The notes under the pieces are model-generated. The model did no database searches. It saw only the letters and a list, made by a program, of their open reading frames with translations, and was not told where the DNA came from. From contig NZ_JAGHQX010000002.1 of NCBI RefSeq assembly GCF_017744095.1, forward strand, positions 186,001-250,000: a DNA stretch of 64,000 nt. The letters run 5' to 3'. Source of the stretch: Shimia sp. R10_1 (GTDB lineage: Bacteria; Pseudomonadota; Alphaproteobacteria; Rhodobacterales; Rhodobacteraceae). Below are positions 45,639-54,849 of this stretch, piece by piece (position 1 is the stretch's first letter; the number at the start of each line of letters is the position of its first letter). The translations under genes were made by a program, and so were the position numbers.

Positions 45639-45667
45639 TTGCACCAAAGTCAGAGCCGCTCTATACG
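45639..45667 (+). promoter_or_regulatory. Promoter for rpmI-rplT
   Basis: TTGCAC (45639-45644), 17-base spacer, TATACG (45662-45667), about 75 bases before the rpmI ATG. This is the clearest sigma-70-like promoter in the window. The leader is long enough for an L20 autoregulatory site, but I did not identify one. Confidence 0.65.
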
Positions 45668-45743
45668 GCGCCTCTATTCGCGCGACCGGCTGGATGGCAT
45701 GCCGAGTCGCGTTTGTCACCGACCGAATACAAAGGAGACGGAA

Positions 45744-45944
45744 ATGCCTAAGATGAAGACCAAGTCGAGCGCAAAAAAGCGCTTTAAGGTCACTGCCTCT
45801 GGCAAAGTGAAAGCCGGCCAAGCCGGTAAGCGCCACGGCATGATCAAACGCACCAACAAATTCCTGCGTGACGCACGCGGCACCACAACGCTGTCCGCAC
45901 CGGACGCCAAGATCGTCAAGGGCTTCATGCCCTACGACCGCTAA
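45744..45944 (+). CDS. rpmI: 50S ribosomal protein L35
   Basis: 66 residues, [20 protein letters not shown], then KAGKRHG-like and [27 protein letters not shown] precedes the ATG. It is a basic component of the large subunit and is cotranscribed with rplT 14 bases downstream. infC, which often precedes rpmI, is not here. Confidence 0.97.
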   Translation: MPKMKTKSSAKKRFKVTASGKVKAGQAGKRHGMIKRTNKFLRDARGTTTLSAPDAKIVKGFMPYDR

Positions 45945-45958
45945 GAGGAGATTGATAT

Positions 45959-46324
45959 ATGTCCCGCGTTAAAGGTGGTACCGTAACCCACGCCCGTCAC
46001 AAAAAAGTCGTTAAGGCCGCAAAAGGCTATTACGGCCGTCGTAAAAATACCTTCAAGGTCGCACGTCAGGCCGTCGACAAGGCGAACCAGTACGCAACTC
46101 GTGACCGTAAGAACCGGAAGCGTAATTTCCGTGCGCTCTGGATCCAGCGTATCAACGCTGCTGTGCGCGCACACGACGAAGCACTGACATATTCCCGCTT
46201 CATCAACGGCCTGACATTGGCTGGTATCGAAGTGGACCGTAAGGTTCTGGCCGACCTGGCCGTGCATGAGCCCGAAGCGTTCACCGCGATCGTGGATCAA
46301 GCGAAAGCCGCACTGGCTGCATAA
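45959..46324 (+). CDS. rplT: 50S ribosomal protein L20
   Basis: 121 residues, [59 protein letters not shown]. It binds 23S rRNA early in 50S assembly. GAGGAG lies before the ATG. A strong terminator follows, so pheS, usually next in many bacteria, is not cotranscribed here. Confidence 0.97.
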   Translation: MSRVKGGTVTHARHKKVVKAAKGYYGRRKNTFKVARQAVDKANQYATRDRKNRKRNFRALWIQRINAAVRAHDEALTYSRFINGLTLAGIEVDRKVLADLAVHEPEAFTAIVDQAKAALAA

Positions 46325-46344
46325 GCCAAAGCGACAGCAATTTG

Positions 46345-46377
46345 AAAAGGCTCGGAACGCAAGTTCCGGGCCTTTTT
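46345..46377 (+). terminator. Terminator after rplT
   Basis: Stem of about 10 bp with one G-T pair (46349-46358 with 46363-46372), GCAA loop and TTTTT at 46373-46377. Confidence 0.9.
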
Positions 46378-46566
46378 GCTTGTCAGATCCCACGATCAAG
46401 GACGTGGCGCCACGTTTCCACATGAAAAAAACAGGAACATATCAAATATCTTAGGAGAACAAATCAGAACAAAAGAAAAACGAATTACCAATTGTTTACC
46501 ATTTCACCCCCAAGATTGCCCTCGTGGCGTGTGTTGCCGCAAGCGTATTGGTATCTGGAAGTTAAC

Positions 46567-47625
46567 ATGGCGCGTATCATCGAGCTGCATTTTTCAAATG
46601 ACTTGGTTCACCCAGCCGGGGTCGAAGATTTTATTGAAGTGGTCTTGGATCACACAGAAAACGCGGCAAGTTTCATTGTGTCCTGCTACCAAACAGATGG
46701 CACCGCACGGACAGAGATCGCACTGACGGAGAGCGGCGTGCTGTCGTCGACGCCGCCAAACTCAAACAAGCAATGCTATGTGATCTCCGCATCGCGGTTT
46801 CCTGTGTTGTTTGCCCCCGATGACCGTCGCAGACGTGTCTCAGCCGTTGCGCTGACCGATCTGATATCCGGGCGCGTCGTTTGCTTTGTTGACACGCGCA
46901 GCAACAGCATCCCAATTGAGGCGGTCGATGGCGCGGCGGCTGGCGCGATTTCTTCGCGCGCCGCAGCGCGCACTGCTTGGGCTGCGCCTGCACTTGAGAT
47001 ACCTGATCAGCCCGATCTCCCAACGCCGCCAATTGCAAAAATACGCACAACGGGCGGCTTGGCATGCTTTGGCGCGGGCACGCGGATTCGCACTGCAGTG
47101 GGCTTTCAACTGATCGAAACCCTTAAGGCGGGGGACCAGATTTGGACCCGCGACAACGCACTTCAACCCCTACAGTGGATCGGCAAACGCACGCTGCCAG
47201 CGCGGGGTCAGTTTGCGCCTGTTCAGATCGCCCACGACACCTTTGGCGCCTTCAGGCCGCATCTTGTCGCCCCCGATCATCTGGTGCTGCTGACTGGATG
47301 GCGCGCAGAACTGATTTATGGGGAAACGGAGATCCTGATGCCAGCCAAGGCACTTGTCGACAACTGTGACGTCCGCATCGGCCCGAGCGACCAGATCACC
47401 TATTATCACCTTGCCTTTGACGCCCCGCAGATCGTCAGCGGCGACGGGGTGCTGAGCCAATGTTTCCACCCAGACGCAGAGCCTGAAGCCTATTGCGCGC
47501 AAGCGGGCCGTGCCGAAATGTTTGCCCATTTTCCCGAATTGGCAACAGAGGTTCATGTCTATGGCCGCAACAGCCATCCGACGTCTAAAGCGAGCTTAGG
47601 GCCGCTTTTGGTACGCTCCGGTTGA
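46567..47625 (+). CDS. Hint (hedgehog/intein) domain protein, function unknown
   Basis: 352 residues from the ATG at 46567, with GGAAG five bases upstream; a TTG at 46492 would add 25 residues. Residues 1-110 are a beta-rich unknown domain, 120-160 an Ala/Pro-rich linker. From about 165 to 300 lies a Hint_2-type domain: the nucleophile Cys167 in LACFGAGTRIRT, LKAGDQIWTRD, LQWIGKRTLPARG and the His block VAPDHLVLLTG. Hint domains can cleave their own chain; the family is common in Rhodobacteraceae but its role is not known to me. The 242 bases upstream are AT-rich relative to the neighbours. It lies between rplT and the AGCS gene. Confidence 0.82.
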   Translation: MARIIELHFSNDLVHPAGVEDFIEVVLDHTENAASFIVSCYQTDGTARTEIALTESGVLSSTPPNSNKQCYVISASRFPVLFAPDDRRRRVSAVALTDLISGRVVCFVDTRSNSIPIEAVDGAAAGAISSRAAARTAWAAPALEIPDQPDLPTPPIAKIRTTGGLACFGAGTRIRTAVGFQLIETLKAGDQIWTRDNALQPLQWIGKRTLPARGQFAPVQIAHDTFGAFRPHLVAPDHLVLLTGWRAELIYGETEILMPAKALVDNCDVRIGPSDQITYYHLAFDAPQIVSGDGVLSQCFHPDAEPEAYCAQAGRAEMFAHFPELATEVHVYGRNSHPTSKASLGPLLVRSG

Positions 47626-47793
47626 TTTTCTACCCGCTCATCCGCCCTTTTGAGCAAAAAAACAACGCAAAGTGAGGGGATCCCCATTCCCCCCACCTGG
47701 CGACAGAGGTAAGGAGGCGCCGAAATTTGAGTCGGGCCGCAGATCTACATGCTCGACCCCGCAGCGACGCTGCGCCAACGACACAGGACGATC

Positions 47794-49290
47794 ATGGAAA
47801 CCACTGCCCACGCCGCCGAGACCGGAGGTGTCTTCGCCTCTTTTACAGACACGCTCGTTCCGATGCTGGAAACCGCTGTGAACACCACCAATGGGGTGCT
47901 TTGGGGGTATCTGTTGATGTACCTTCTTATCGGGGCAGGTCTGTTCTTCACGGTCCGCCTGCGGTTCGTGCAGTTTACAAGCTTTCGCGATCAATTGCGC
48001 CTGACGGTGGCGTCTCGGGAGAATGATGGCGCAGGTATTTCGCCATTTCAGGCGCTGTCGGTCAGCCTCGCATCACGTATCGGCACGGGCAACCTCGCCG
48101 GTGTGGCCGTTGCAATCTCCCTCGGTGGTCCTGGTGCGATTTTCTGGATGTGGATCGTCGCGCTGGTGGGCATGGCCACTTCCTTTTCAGAATCAACGCT
48201 CGCTCAGCTATACAAAACGCGCGGCCCTGGCGGCACCTATCGTGGCGGCCCCGCGTTTTACATTGCCCGCGGCCTGAATATGCGCTGGCTTGGCATCATC
48301 TTTTCGTTCTTCCTGATCTATGCCTTCGGCCTTGTGGTCAACGCGGTGCAATCCAACTCAATTGCACAGGCCATGAATGAAGCCTTCGAAATCCCGAAAA
48401 CCGCGACGGGGTTGGTGATTGCCGCCGCCACCGGGATGGTCATCTTTGGGGGCATCCGTTCCATCACACGTGTTGCCGAACTTCTGGTGCCGCTCATGGC
48501 CGGGGCGTACATGCTGGTCGCGCTGTATATTCTCGCAACCAATTTCACAGAAATCCCAAGCGTGTTGGCACAAATCATACGCGGCGCCTTCGGCCTTGAA
48601 GAAGCGGCGGGCGGTGCGGCTGGTGGCATGACCGCGGCCCTTCTCAACGGAGTGAAACGTGGCCTGTTCTCAAACGAAGCAGGCATGGGCTCTGCCCCAA
48701 ACATCGCCGCGGCGGCAACACCGGTGCCAAATCACCCTGCCTCTCAAGGTTTCGTGCAGGCGTTTGGTGTGTTTATCGACACCATTCTTGTGTGCACCGC
48801 GACAGCGGTGATGATCATTGTATCAGGCGCACATAAAATGGTTGATGCAGAGGGCAACGCTTTGGAAGGCATCGCCATGACCCAACAGGCAGCGGCGGCT
48901 TTCCTTGGCCCATTTGGCACCTACTTTATCGCCATCGCAGTGTTGTTGTTTGCATTCACCACCATCATCGCCTGCTACGGATATGCCGAAAGCGGCATGG
49001 CGTTCCTCAACCAGGCAGAAAAAAAGCAACTGACCTTGCTGCGCGTTGGCGTGATGTTGTTTGTATTCTGGGGTGCGGGCCAGTCTGTGGCCGTGGTGTT
49101 TAACGCGGCAGATATGGCCATCGGGATCATGGCGCTGTTCAATCTTGTGGCGCTTGCGCTGTTGTCGCCGGTGGTGGCGCGGGTTGCGCGTGACTACCAA
49201 ACCCAGCGCAAGGCCGGTAAAACGCCGAACTTCAGCATTTCTGACCACGCAAAGATCGCGCGTGGTGTGGACGCTGAGATCTGGAAATAA
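47794..49290 (+). CDS. Alanine/glycine:Na+ symporter (AGCS family)
   Basis: 498 residues from an ATG with AGGA five bases upstream. About eleven TM segments and the family blocks ALSVSLASRIGTGNLAGVA, ATSFSESTLAQLYKT, RGGPAFYI and GVKRGLFSNEAGMGSAPN. It imports alanine or glycine with Na+. I looked for a glycine riboswitch, common before such genes elsewhere, and did not find a convincing one. It precedes pheS and is not related in function. ald, for alanine, is 10 kb away. Confidence 0.93.
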   Translation: METTAHAAETGGVFASFTDTLVPMLETAVNTTNGVLWGYLLMYLLIGAGLFFTVRLRFVQFTSFRDQLRLTVASRENDGAGISPFQALSVSLASRIGTGNLAGVAVAISLGGPGAIFWMWIVALVGMATSFSESTLAQLYKTRGPGGTYRGGPAFYIARGLNMRWLGIIFSFFLIYAFGLVVNAVQSNSIAQAMNEAFEIPKTATGLVIAAATGMVIFGGIRSITRVAELLVPLMAGAYMLVALYILATNFTEIPSVLAQIIRGAFGLEEAAGGAAGGMTAALLNGVKRGLFSNEAGMGSAPNIAAAATPVPNHPASQGFVQAFGVFIDTILVCTATAVMIIVSGAHKMVDAEGNALEGIAMTQQAAAAFLGPFGTYFIAIAVLLFAFTTIIACYGYAESGMAFLNQAEKKQLTLLRVGVMLFVFWGAGQSVAVVFNAADMAIGIMALFNLVALALLSPVVARVARDYQTQRKAGKTPNFSISDHAKIARGVDAEIWK

Positions 49291-49297
49291 CGCTTTA

Positions 49298-49321
49298 GGC
49301 CGGGGCCCCTGCGGGGGCCCT
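49298..49321 (+). terminator. GC hairpin after the AGCS gene
   Basis: GGCCGGGGCCCC and GGGGGCCC around a short TGC loop form a strong GC hairpin just past the stop. No T-tract follows, so termination is uncertain. Confidence 0.45.
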
Positions 49322-49343
49322 GTGCCTCGACGCTTGCAATCAA

Positions 49344-49366
49344 CAGACCTTGTGGTAGGAGGTCTG
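49344..49366 (+). repeat. Inverted repeat in the pheS leader
   Basis: CAGACCT (49344-49350) and AGGTCTG (49360-49366) with a 9-base spacer, 32 bases before the pheS ATG. No run of Phe codons or T-tract is present, so it is not a classical attenuator. Confidence 0.5.
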
Positions 49367-49397
49367 CGGTAATTTCTTCACTTGGGACAGCCCTGTC

Positions 49398-50468
49398 ATG
49401 GACGATCTGCGCATCAAATACATCGACGCCATTGCCGCCGCTGCGGATGAAGCCGCTCTGGAAGAGCTGCGCCTGCAGGCCGTGGGCAAAAAGGGCGAAG
49501 TCAGCCTGAAAATGCGCGAGCTGGGCAAGATGACCCCAGAAGAGCGTCAGGTGGCCGGCCCGGCGCTGAACGCGCTGAAGAACGAGATCAACTCTGCCCT
49601 CGCCGCCAAGAAAGTGGCGCTGGCGGATGCGGCGCTGGATGCACGTCTTGCAACAGAATGGCTGGATGTGACCCTGCCGGCGCGCAACCGCCGTGTGGGC
49701 ACAATTCACCCGATCAGCCAAGTGACCGAAGAGGTCACCGCGATCTTTGCCGACATGGGCTTCGCCGTGGCCGAAGGGCCGCAGATCGAAACCGACTGGT
49801 ACAACTTTGATGCGCTGAACATTCCTGGCCACCATCCGGCCCGTGCCGAGATGGACACGTTCTACACCCATCGCGCCGAAGGGGACGAGCGCGCGCCGCA
49901 TGTGCTGCGTACCCACACCAGCCCAGTGCAGATCCGCTCGATGGAGAAAACCGGCGCACCGATCCGCATCATCTGCCCCGGTCGTGTGTACCGTGCGGAC
50001 TATGACCAGACCCACACGCCGATGTTCCATCAGGTCGAAGGGCTGGCTTTGGGCCGCGACATCTCCATGGCGAACCTCAAGTGGGTGCTGGAAGAATTCT
50101 TCTCTGCCTTCTTTGGCACAGAGGTGAAAACCCGCTTCCGCGCGTCGCACTTCCCGTTCACGGAGCCTTCCGCCGAGGTGGACATTCAGTGCAGCTGGGA
50201 AGGCGGCACGGTGAAGGTGGGCGAAGGCGACGATTGGCTCGAAGTACTGGGCTCCGGCATGGTGCACCCCAAGGTACTCGAAGCGGGCGGCATTGATCCA
50301 AACGAATATCAGGGCTTTGCTTTTGGCATCGGCATCGACCGTCTGGCGATGCTGAAATACGGCATCCCCGATCTGCGCGCTTTCTTTGACAGCGACCTGC
50401 GCTGGCTGCGCCACTACGGCTTTGCCTCGCTGGATCAGCCAACACTGCACGGCGGTTTGAACCGCTAA
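49398..50468 (+). CDS. pheS: Phenylalanyl-tRNA synthetase alpha subunit
   Basis: 356 residues. An N-terminal coiled-coil-like region precedes the class II core: [34 protein letters not shown], motif 2 RPG-type segment [21 protein letters not shown], and motif 3 [19 protein letters not shown]. With PheT it charges tRNA-Phe. pheT is not adjacent: two unrelated genes lie between. A terminator hairpin follows pheS. Confidence 0.97.
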   Translation: MDDLRIKYIDAIAAAADEAALEELRLQAVGKKGEVSLKMRELGKMTPEERQVAGPALNALKNEINSALAAKKVALADAALDARLATEWLDVTLPARNRRVGTIHPISQVTEEVTAIFADMGFAVAEGPQIETDWYNFDALNIPGHHPARAEMDTFYTHRAEGDERAPHVLRTHTSPVQIRSMEKTGAPIRIICPGRVYRADYDQTHTPMFHQVEGLALGRDISMANLKWVLEEFFSAFFGTEVKTRFRASHFPFTEPSAEVDIQCSWEGGTVKVGEGDDWLEVLGSGMVHPKVLEAGGIDPNEYQGFAFGIGIDRLAMLKYGIPDLRAFFDSDLRWLRHYGFASLDQPTLHGGLNR

Positions 50469-50491
50469 GAACACCCCACACTTATGACGTT

Positions 50492-50514
50492 AGAGCGCCT
50501 GCGGGCGCTCTTTC
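50492..50514 (+). terminator. Hairpin after pheS
   Basis: AGAGCGCC / GGCGCTCT (50492-50499 with 50504-50511), TGCG loop, followed by TTT. It would at least reduce read-through into the next genes. Confidence 0.6.
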
Positions 50515-50551
50515 CATTCTTGCAGACTTCACAGCACCTAACGAGCCTACC

Positions 50552-51328
50552 GTGACACGCCTCCTTATTGTTGAAAGCAACTCCACCGATCTTTTGGCAC
50601 AAAGCCGGTCTGCATCCTCTTATTTCCTGAAGGCCTTTCAGGCGCTCATCCCACAGGCGGAGCTGCGGGTGGTGGCCCCGTACGCCGCCCCGCTCTCAGC
50701 AAATGTGTTTGATGGCGTGGACGGCATTGTGTTCACCGGCTCCGGGGTGGCTTGGACCACCTGTGATGAGCGCGCGGCACCATTGCGGGACGCGATGGAG
50801 ATGGCCTTTGCCACTGGCCTGCCGGTCTGGGGATCGTGCAACGGCATGCAACTCGCGGCCTCGGTACTGGGCGGCCATGTGAACGATTCGCCAAATGGGT
50901 TGGAATTTGGCCTCGCCTCCGGCGTGACCTTCACCGACGCAGGCAAAACGCACCCGATGTTTGCAGGCCGCAGCTGTGGCCTTGCCAGCCCCTGTGTGCA
51001 TTCCCATGAGGTGATCCGTCTGCCCGAAGGCGCGGTGGTGCTGGCGTCAAACGGGCATTCCGAGGTGCAGGCCATCGCATATCAGAAAAACGGTGTGGAT
51101 TTCTGGGGCGTGCAGTATCACCCGGAAATGGCAGCGCTGGATGTGGGCCGAATTGCCAATGCCCTACATCTGAAAGAGGACCACGCCGCCATGGTGCCGG
51201 ATCTGTTGTCCGCTGACAGCGATGCGGATGCGGCGCGACGTCTGGGGGCGCGGCCCGAGGATTTGACCCCACAGATGCGCATGCGCGAGCTGTCCAACTG
51301 GCTGGATTATATCAGCAAGGCCGCCTGA
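50552..51328 (+). CDS. Class I glutamine amidotransferase family protein
   Basis: 258 residues from a GTG. The triglutamine-amidase motifs are intact: Cys96 in PVWGSCNGMQLAA, and His190 with Glu192 in WGVQYHPEMAA. There is no synthetase domain, so it is a stand-alone amidotransferase like GuaA-type subunits or the gamma-glutamyl hydrolase branch used for polyamine or glutathione-like compounds. The acceptor cannot be told. It separates pheS from pheT together with the next gene. Confidence 0.88.
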   Translation: MTRLLIVESNSTDLLAQSRSASSYFLKAFQALIPQAELRVVAPYAAPLSANVFDGVDGIVFTGSGVAWTTCDERAAPLRDAMEMAFATGLPVWGSCNGMQLAASVLGGHVNDSPNGLEFGLASGVTFTDAGKTHPMFAGRSCGLASPCVHSHEVIRLPEGAVVLASNGHSEVQAIAYQKNGVDFWGVQYHPEMAALDVGRIANALHLKEDHAAMVPDLLSADSDADAARRLGARPEDLTPQMRMRELSNWLDYISKAA

Positions 51329-51410
51329 CTTAAAACAGGTCTGGCAAAGGTCAAACCCGCCCACAAACATGTGACATGACAGCGCCTCTGCCTTAGGTAG
51401 TGTCTGCGCC

Positions 51411-52229
51411 ATGAGATATCTTGCCTTCATATGTGCTGCCACTTTGGCGGCCACCCCCGCTGTCGCCATGGGCCCTTGGAAAGCCTCGTTAGAGCCTTGC
51501 GGCGACGCAGTGGCCTGCCCGCTGGGGGAGCGCTCTTATCATGTGATGGAACCTGAGGGTTGGGACGGGGAGAGCCCCTTGCCTGTTCTGCTGCATTTTC
51601 ATGGCTGGTCCCGCAATGGCATCCACCCACAGCGCTCTGAACGGGTCGGTGCCTCCACCAAACGGCGCGGCGTGCTGCTGGTGACGCCGAACGGGCTGGG
51701 CAACAGCTGGAGTTTCTGGCGTGCAGGCTCCCGCGATGTGCCATTTGCAGATGCGGTTCTGGAAGACGTGGCGCTGCGCTATCCGGTGGATGCGGAAAAA
51801 ATCTATGTCTCCGGCTATTCTTTTGGGTCTGCCATGGCGTGGCGCTATGCCTGCGCCAGCGGTGAGGATGTGGCCGCGCTTCTGGCCATTGCAGGCAGCA
51901 TTGATCAAAGCGAGGTCTGTGCAGAGGCCCCGGCAGAGGTGCGCCATGTGCATGGGCTGGCGGACACAGTGATGGATTTCCCCATGGGACCGGAAGGAGA
52001 CACCACCTATCCCGTCGCGCTGTGGCGGCGCGCCTTGGACTGCGCGGCGACAGGGACGGATCAAGGCGACTGGCAGGTGCGCAGCTTTCTGACTCTCAGC
52101 CGCACCACATGGGACTGCGCGCGGGGCGATGTGACATTGGATCTGCATCCGGGCGGGCATTTCATCCCTCACGGGTGGATTGGCCGGCAGCTGGACGAGC
52201 TTTTGGGCCTCGCTCCGAGCTATCCGTAG
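51411..52229 (+). CDS. Exported alpha/beta-hydrolase, PHB depolymerase/feruloyl esterase-like
   Basis: 272 residues. A signal peptide (FICAATLAATPAVA) is followed by the LpqC-like fold: LHFHGWSRNG as oxyanion-hole strand, Ser137 in VSGYSFGSAM, Asp in HGLADTVMDF and a C-terminal GGHFIP with the catalytic His. Four Cys residues could make two disulfides. It is probably periplasmic or secreted and cleaves an ester such as a polyhydroxyalkanoate or hemicellulose side group. It is between pheS and pheT without functional link. Confidence 0.85.
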   Translation: MRYLAFICAATLAATPAVAMGPWKASLEPCGDAVACPLGERSYHVMEPEGWDGESPLPVLLHFHGWSRNGIHPQRSERVGASTKRRGVLLVTPNGLGNSWSFWRAGSRDVPFADAVLEDVALRYPVDAEKIYVSGYSFGSAMAWRYACASGEDVAALLAIAGSIDQSEVCAEAPAEVRHVHGLADTVMDFPMGPEGDTTYPVALWRRALDCAATGTDQGDWQVRSFLTLSRTTWDCARGDVTLDLHPGGHFIPHGWIGRQLDELLGLAPSYP

Positions 52230-52237
52230 ACCTGCAT

Positions 52238-52304
52238 TTGCAGCAAGGCTTGCACATAAGGGCAATCTTTGTCATTGCCTGCTGCAACAAACATGGCTTG
52301 CCAT
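52238..52304 (+). ncRNA. Structured leader of pheT, candidate cis-regulatory RNA
   Basis: Outer stem TTGCAGCA / TGCTGCAA (52238-52245 with 52280-52287), inner hairpin GGCAAT / ATTGCC (52261-52266 with 52274-52279), and a third hairpin ATGGC / GCCAT (52293-52297 with 52300-52304), all exact. It occupies nearly all of the 89-base gap before pheT. There is no T-tract, so it would act on translation or stability rather than termination. Confidence 0.5.
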
Positions 52305-52318
52305 AGGACACCGGACAG

Positions 52319-54718
52319 ATGAAATTCACGCTTTCTTGGCTGAAAGACCACCTAGAGACCGACGCAAGCGTCGATGAGATTGTTGAGGCGCTCACCGACC
52401 TCGGCCTTGAGGTAGAAGATGTGTTCAACCCAGCAGAGCGGTTGGCCGATTTCACGCTGGGCAAAGTGGTGCACGCCGAGAAACACCCGGATGCCGACAA
52501 ACTGCGCGTCTGTAAGGTGGAAACCGATGAAGGCGAACTGCAGATCATCTGTGGCGCGCCCAACGCGCGCGAAGGCATCACCGTGGTGGTGTGCAAGCCG
52601 GGTATGTATATTCCCGGCCTCGACATCACCATCAGCGTGGGCAAGATCCGTGGCGTGGAAAGTTACGGCATGATGGCCTCTGAGCGCGAGCTGGAACTGT
52701 CTGACGAGCATGATGGCATCATTGAGCTGCCGTCCGGTGAGGTGGGTGACAAGTTCATCGACTGGCTGGCGGCAAACGATCCATCCAAAGTGGACACGGT
52801 GATTGAAATCGCGATCACGCCGAACCGCCCCGATGCGCTGGGTGTGCGCGGCATTGCACTTGATCTCGCGGCACGCGGGCTGGGCAAGATGAAGCCTGCC
52901 AAAACCGCAGAGATCACCGGCAGCTACGCCAGCCCGATCACTGTCACCATTGACGAAGACGCAGCCACCGATGGCTGTGAGGTCTTTGGCGGGCGTCTGA
53001 TCAAAGGCGTGAAAAACGGCCCCTCCCCGCAATGGTTGCAGGACCGCCTGAAGGCCATCGGCCTGCGCCCGATTTCCGCGCTGGTGGACATCACCAACTT
53101 CTTCACCTTTGACCGCAATCGCCCGCTGCATGTGTTTGACGCGGACAAGGTCAAAGGCAACCTGCGTGTGCACCGCACCCAAGGCGGCGAGACCCTGATG
53201 GGGCTGGATGAAAAAGAATACACCTTCGGCCCCGGCATGGTGGTGATTTCTGATGACGAAGGCGTGGAATCCATCGGCGGCATCATGGGTGGCCTGCCCA
53301 CCGGTTGTACGGATGAGACCACCAACGTTTTCCTCGAAGCGGCGGTGTGGGATCACGTACAGATCGCCTACACAGGCCGTGGTCTGAAGATCAACACCGA
53401 TGCGCGTTATCGCAACGAGCGCGGCATTGATCCGGCTTACAATATGCAGGCGTTGGATGACGCGACCCAGATGATCGTCGAGCTGTGCGGCGGTGAGCCG
53501 TCTGAGGTTGTGACCGCTGGCACCGTGCCAGATGTGGCGCGTGCCTATAAGCTCGACACAGATCGTGTGCAGTCTCTTGTTGGTATGGAAATCCCGGCAG
53601 AAACCCAGCGCGCCACTTTGGAAGCGCTTGGTTTCACCATCGAAGGTGACATGGCCCATGTGCCGAGCTGGCGCCCGGATGTGCGTGGCTCTGCTGATCT
53701 GGTCGAAGAGGTGGCGCGAATTGCCTCGCTGACCAAGCTGGAAGGCAAGCCCATGCCGCGCGCCACCGCAGGTCTGCCAGAGCAGATCCTGTCGCCCATG
53801 CAGAAGCGCGAACAGATCGCACGCCGCACCACCGCGAGCCTTGGCTACAACGAGTGTGTGACCTACAGCTTCATCGACAAAGCGGCGGCAGAGCTGTTTG
53901 GTGGCGGTAGCGATGCGACCATGCTGGAAAACCCGATCTCCAGCGAGATGAGCCACATGCGCCCGTCCCTGCTGCCGGGTCTGCTGCAGGCCGCCGCCCG
54001 CAACCAGGCACGTGGTTTCATGGATATGGCGCTATTTGAATGTGGTGCCGTGTTCCATGGTGGCGAGCCGGGTGAGCAGGAAAACCTGCTGACCGGGATT
54101 CTGGTGGGCCGCACCGTTGGCAAAGACATTCATGGCGAAAGCCGTGGCGTGGATATCTATGACGCCAAGGCGGATATGGAAGCGGTGATGGAAGCGCTCG
54201 GAGCGCCTGCAAAGCTGACCTACAATCGTGGTGTGAATGGTTGGTGGCATCCGGGACGCAGCGCCAAGGTGGGTCTGGGGCCAAAGAAAATACTCGGTGC
54301 CTTTGGTGAGATTCACCCGAAGGTGCTGGATGCGCTGAACGTTAAGGGCCCGGTTGTGGCCTTTGCGATCCACATCACGGAAATCCCACTGCCCCGTAAA
54401 AAATCCGCCTCCAAAGGTGCTGTGACCATGTCTGACCTTCAGGCGGTGGAACGCGACTTTGCCTTTGTGGTGGATGCGGACGTCGAAGCCCTGACACTGG
54501 TGAATGCTGCGGCGGGTGCAGACAAAGCGCTGATTGAAAACGTGCGTGTCTTTGACGAGTTCATTGGCGGCGCGTTGGGTGAAGGCAAGAAATCCCTCGC
54601 AATCACCGTGCGCCTGCAGCCCACCGACAAGACGCTGAAAGAAGCCGATATCGAGGCCGTGGCGACGAAGATCGTCGAGAAAGTCAGCAAAGCCACCGGC
54701 GGCACGCTGCGCGGCTGA
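52319..54718 (+). CDS. pheT: Phenylalanyl-tRNA synthetase beta subunit
   Basis: 799 residues, full length. Domains in order: tRNA-binding OB fold (DADKLRVCKVETDEGELQII, GKIRGVESYGMMAS), B3/B4 editing domain, B5, the class II-like core (LEEVARIASL-type, then GYNECVTYSFIDKAAAEL), and a C-terminal ferredoxin-fold anticodon-binding domain (ERDFAFVVDADVEAL, SLAITVRLQPTDKTL). It completes PheRS with PheS. AGGA lies 10 bases before the ATG. The leader is highly structured. A strong terminator follows. Confidence 0.97.
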   Translation: MKFTLSWLKDHLETDASVDEIVEALTDLGLEVEDVFNPAERLADFTLGKVVHAEKHPDADKLRVCKVETDEGELQIICGAPNAREGITVVVCKPGMYIPGLDITISVGKIRGVESYGMMASERELELSDEHDGIIELPSGEVGDKFIDWLAANDPSKVDTVIEIAITPNRPDALGVRGIALDLAARGLGKMKPAKTAEITGSYASPITVTIDEDAATDGCEVFGGRLIKGVKNGPSPQWLQDRLKAIGLRPISALVDITNFFTFDRNRPLHVFDADKVKGNLRVHRTQGGETLMGLDEKEYTFGPGMVVISDDEGVESIGGIMGGLPTGCTDETTNVFLEAAVWDHVQIAYTGRGLKINTDARYRNERGIDPAYNMQALDDATQMIVELCGGEPSEVVTAGTVPDVARAYKLDTDRVQSLVGMEIPAETQRATLEALGFTIEGDMAHVPSWRPDVRGSADLVEEVARIASLTKLEGKPMPRATAGLPEQILSPMQKREQIARRTTASLGYNECVTYSFIDKAAAELFGGGSDATMLENPISSEMSHMRPSLLPGLLQAAARNQARGFMDMALFECGAVFHGGEPGEQENLLTGILVGRTVGKDIHGESRGVDIYDAKADMEAVMEALGAPAKLTYNRGVNGWWHPGRSAKVGLGPKKILGAFGEIHPKVLDALNVKGPVVAFAIHITEIPLPRKKSASKGAVTMSDLQAVERDFAFVVDADVEALTLVNAAAGADKALIENVRVFDEFIGGALGEGKKSLAITVRLQPTDKTLKEADIEAVATKIVEKVSKATGGTLRG

Positions 54719-54742
54719 CAAAGCTCGGTCAAACCCCATGTC

Positions 54743-54780
54743 ACGCGCCCGCAGAGATCCCTCTTGCGGGCGCGTTTTTT
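54743..54780 (+). terminator. Terminator after pheT
   Basis: Perfect 11-bp GC stem (54743-54753 with 54765-54775) with an 11-base loop and a T-tract to 54780. Confidence 0.93.
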
Positions 54781-54849
54781 ATGCAACCCGTTTTTGATTG
54801 CATCCCTGCAAGAGGCGCGGCACCAATGTGACAATCAGAGGAGAGTGTC

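Noticed and set aside
47676-47705. GGGGATCCCC repeat as a terminator of the Hint gene
   Set aside because: Short palindrome without a T-tract and too far from the stop codon.
47640-47793. Glycine riboswitch before the AGCS symporter
   Set aside because: A GCGCCGAA stretch recalls the riboswitch core, but the conserved bases after it and the flanking stems do not fit.
49194-50474. 426-residue minus-strand frame opposite pheS
   Set aside because: Antisense shadow; pheS is unambiguous on the plus strand.
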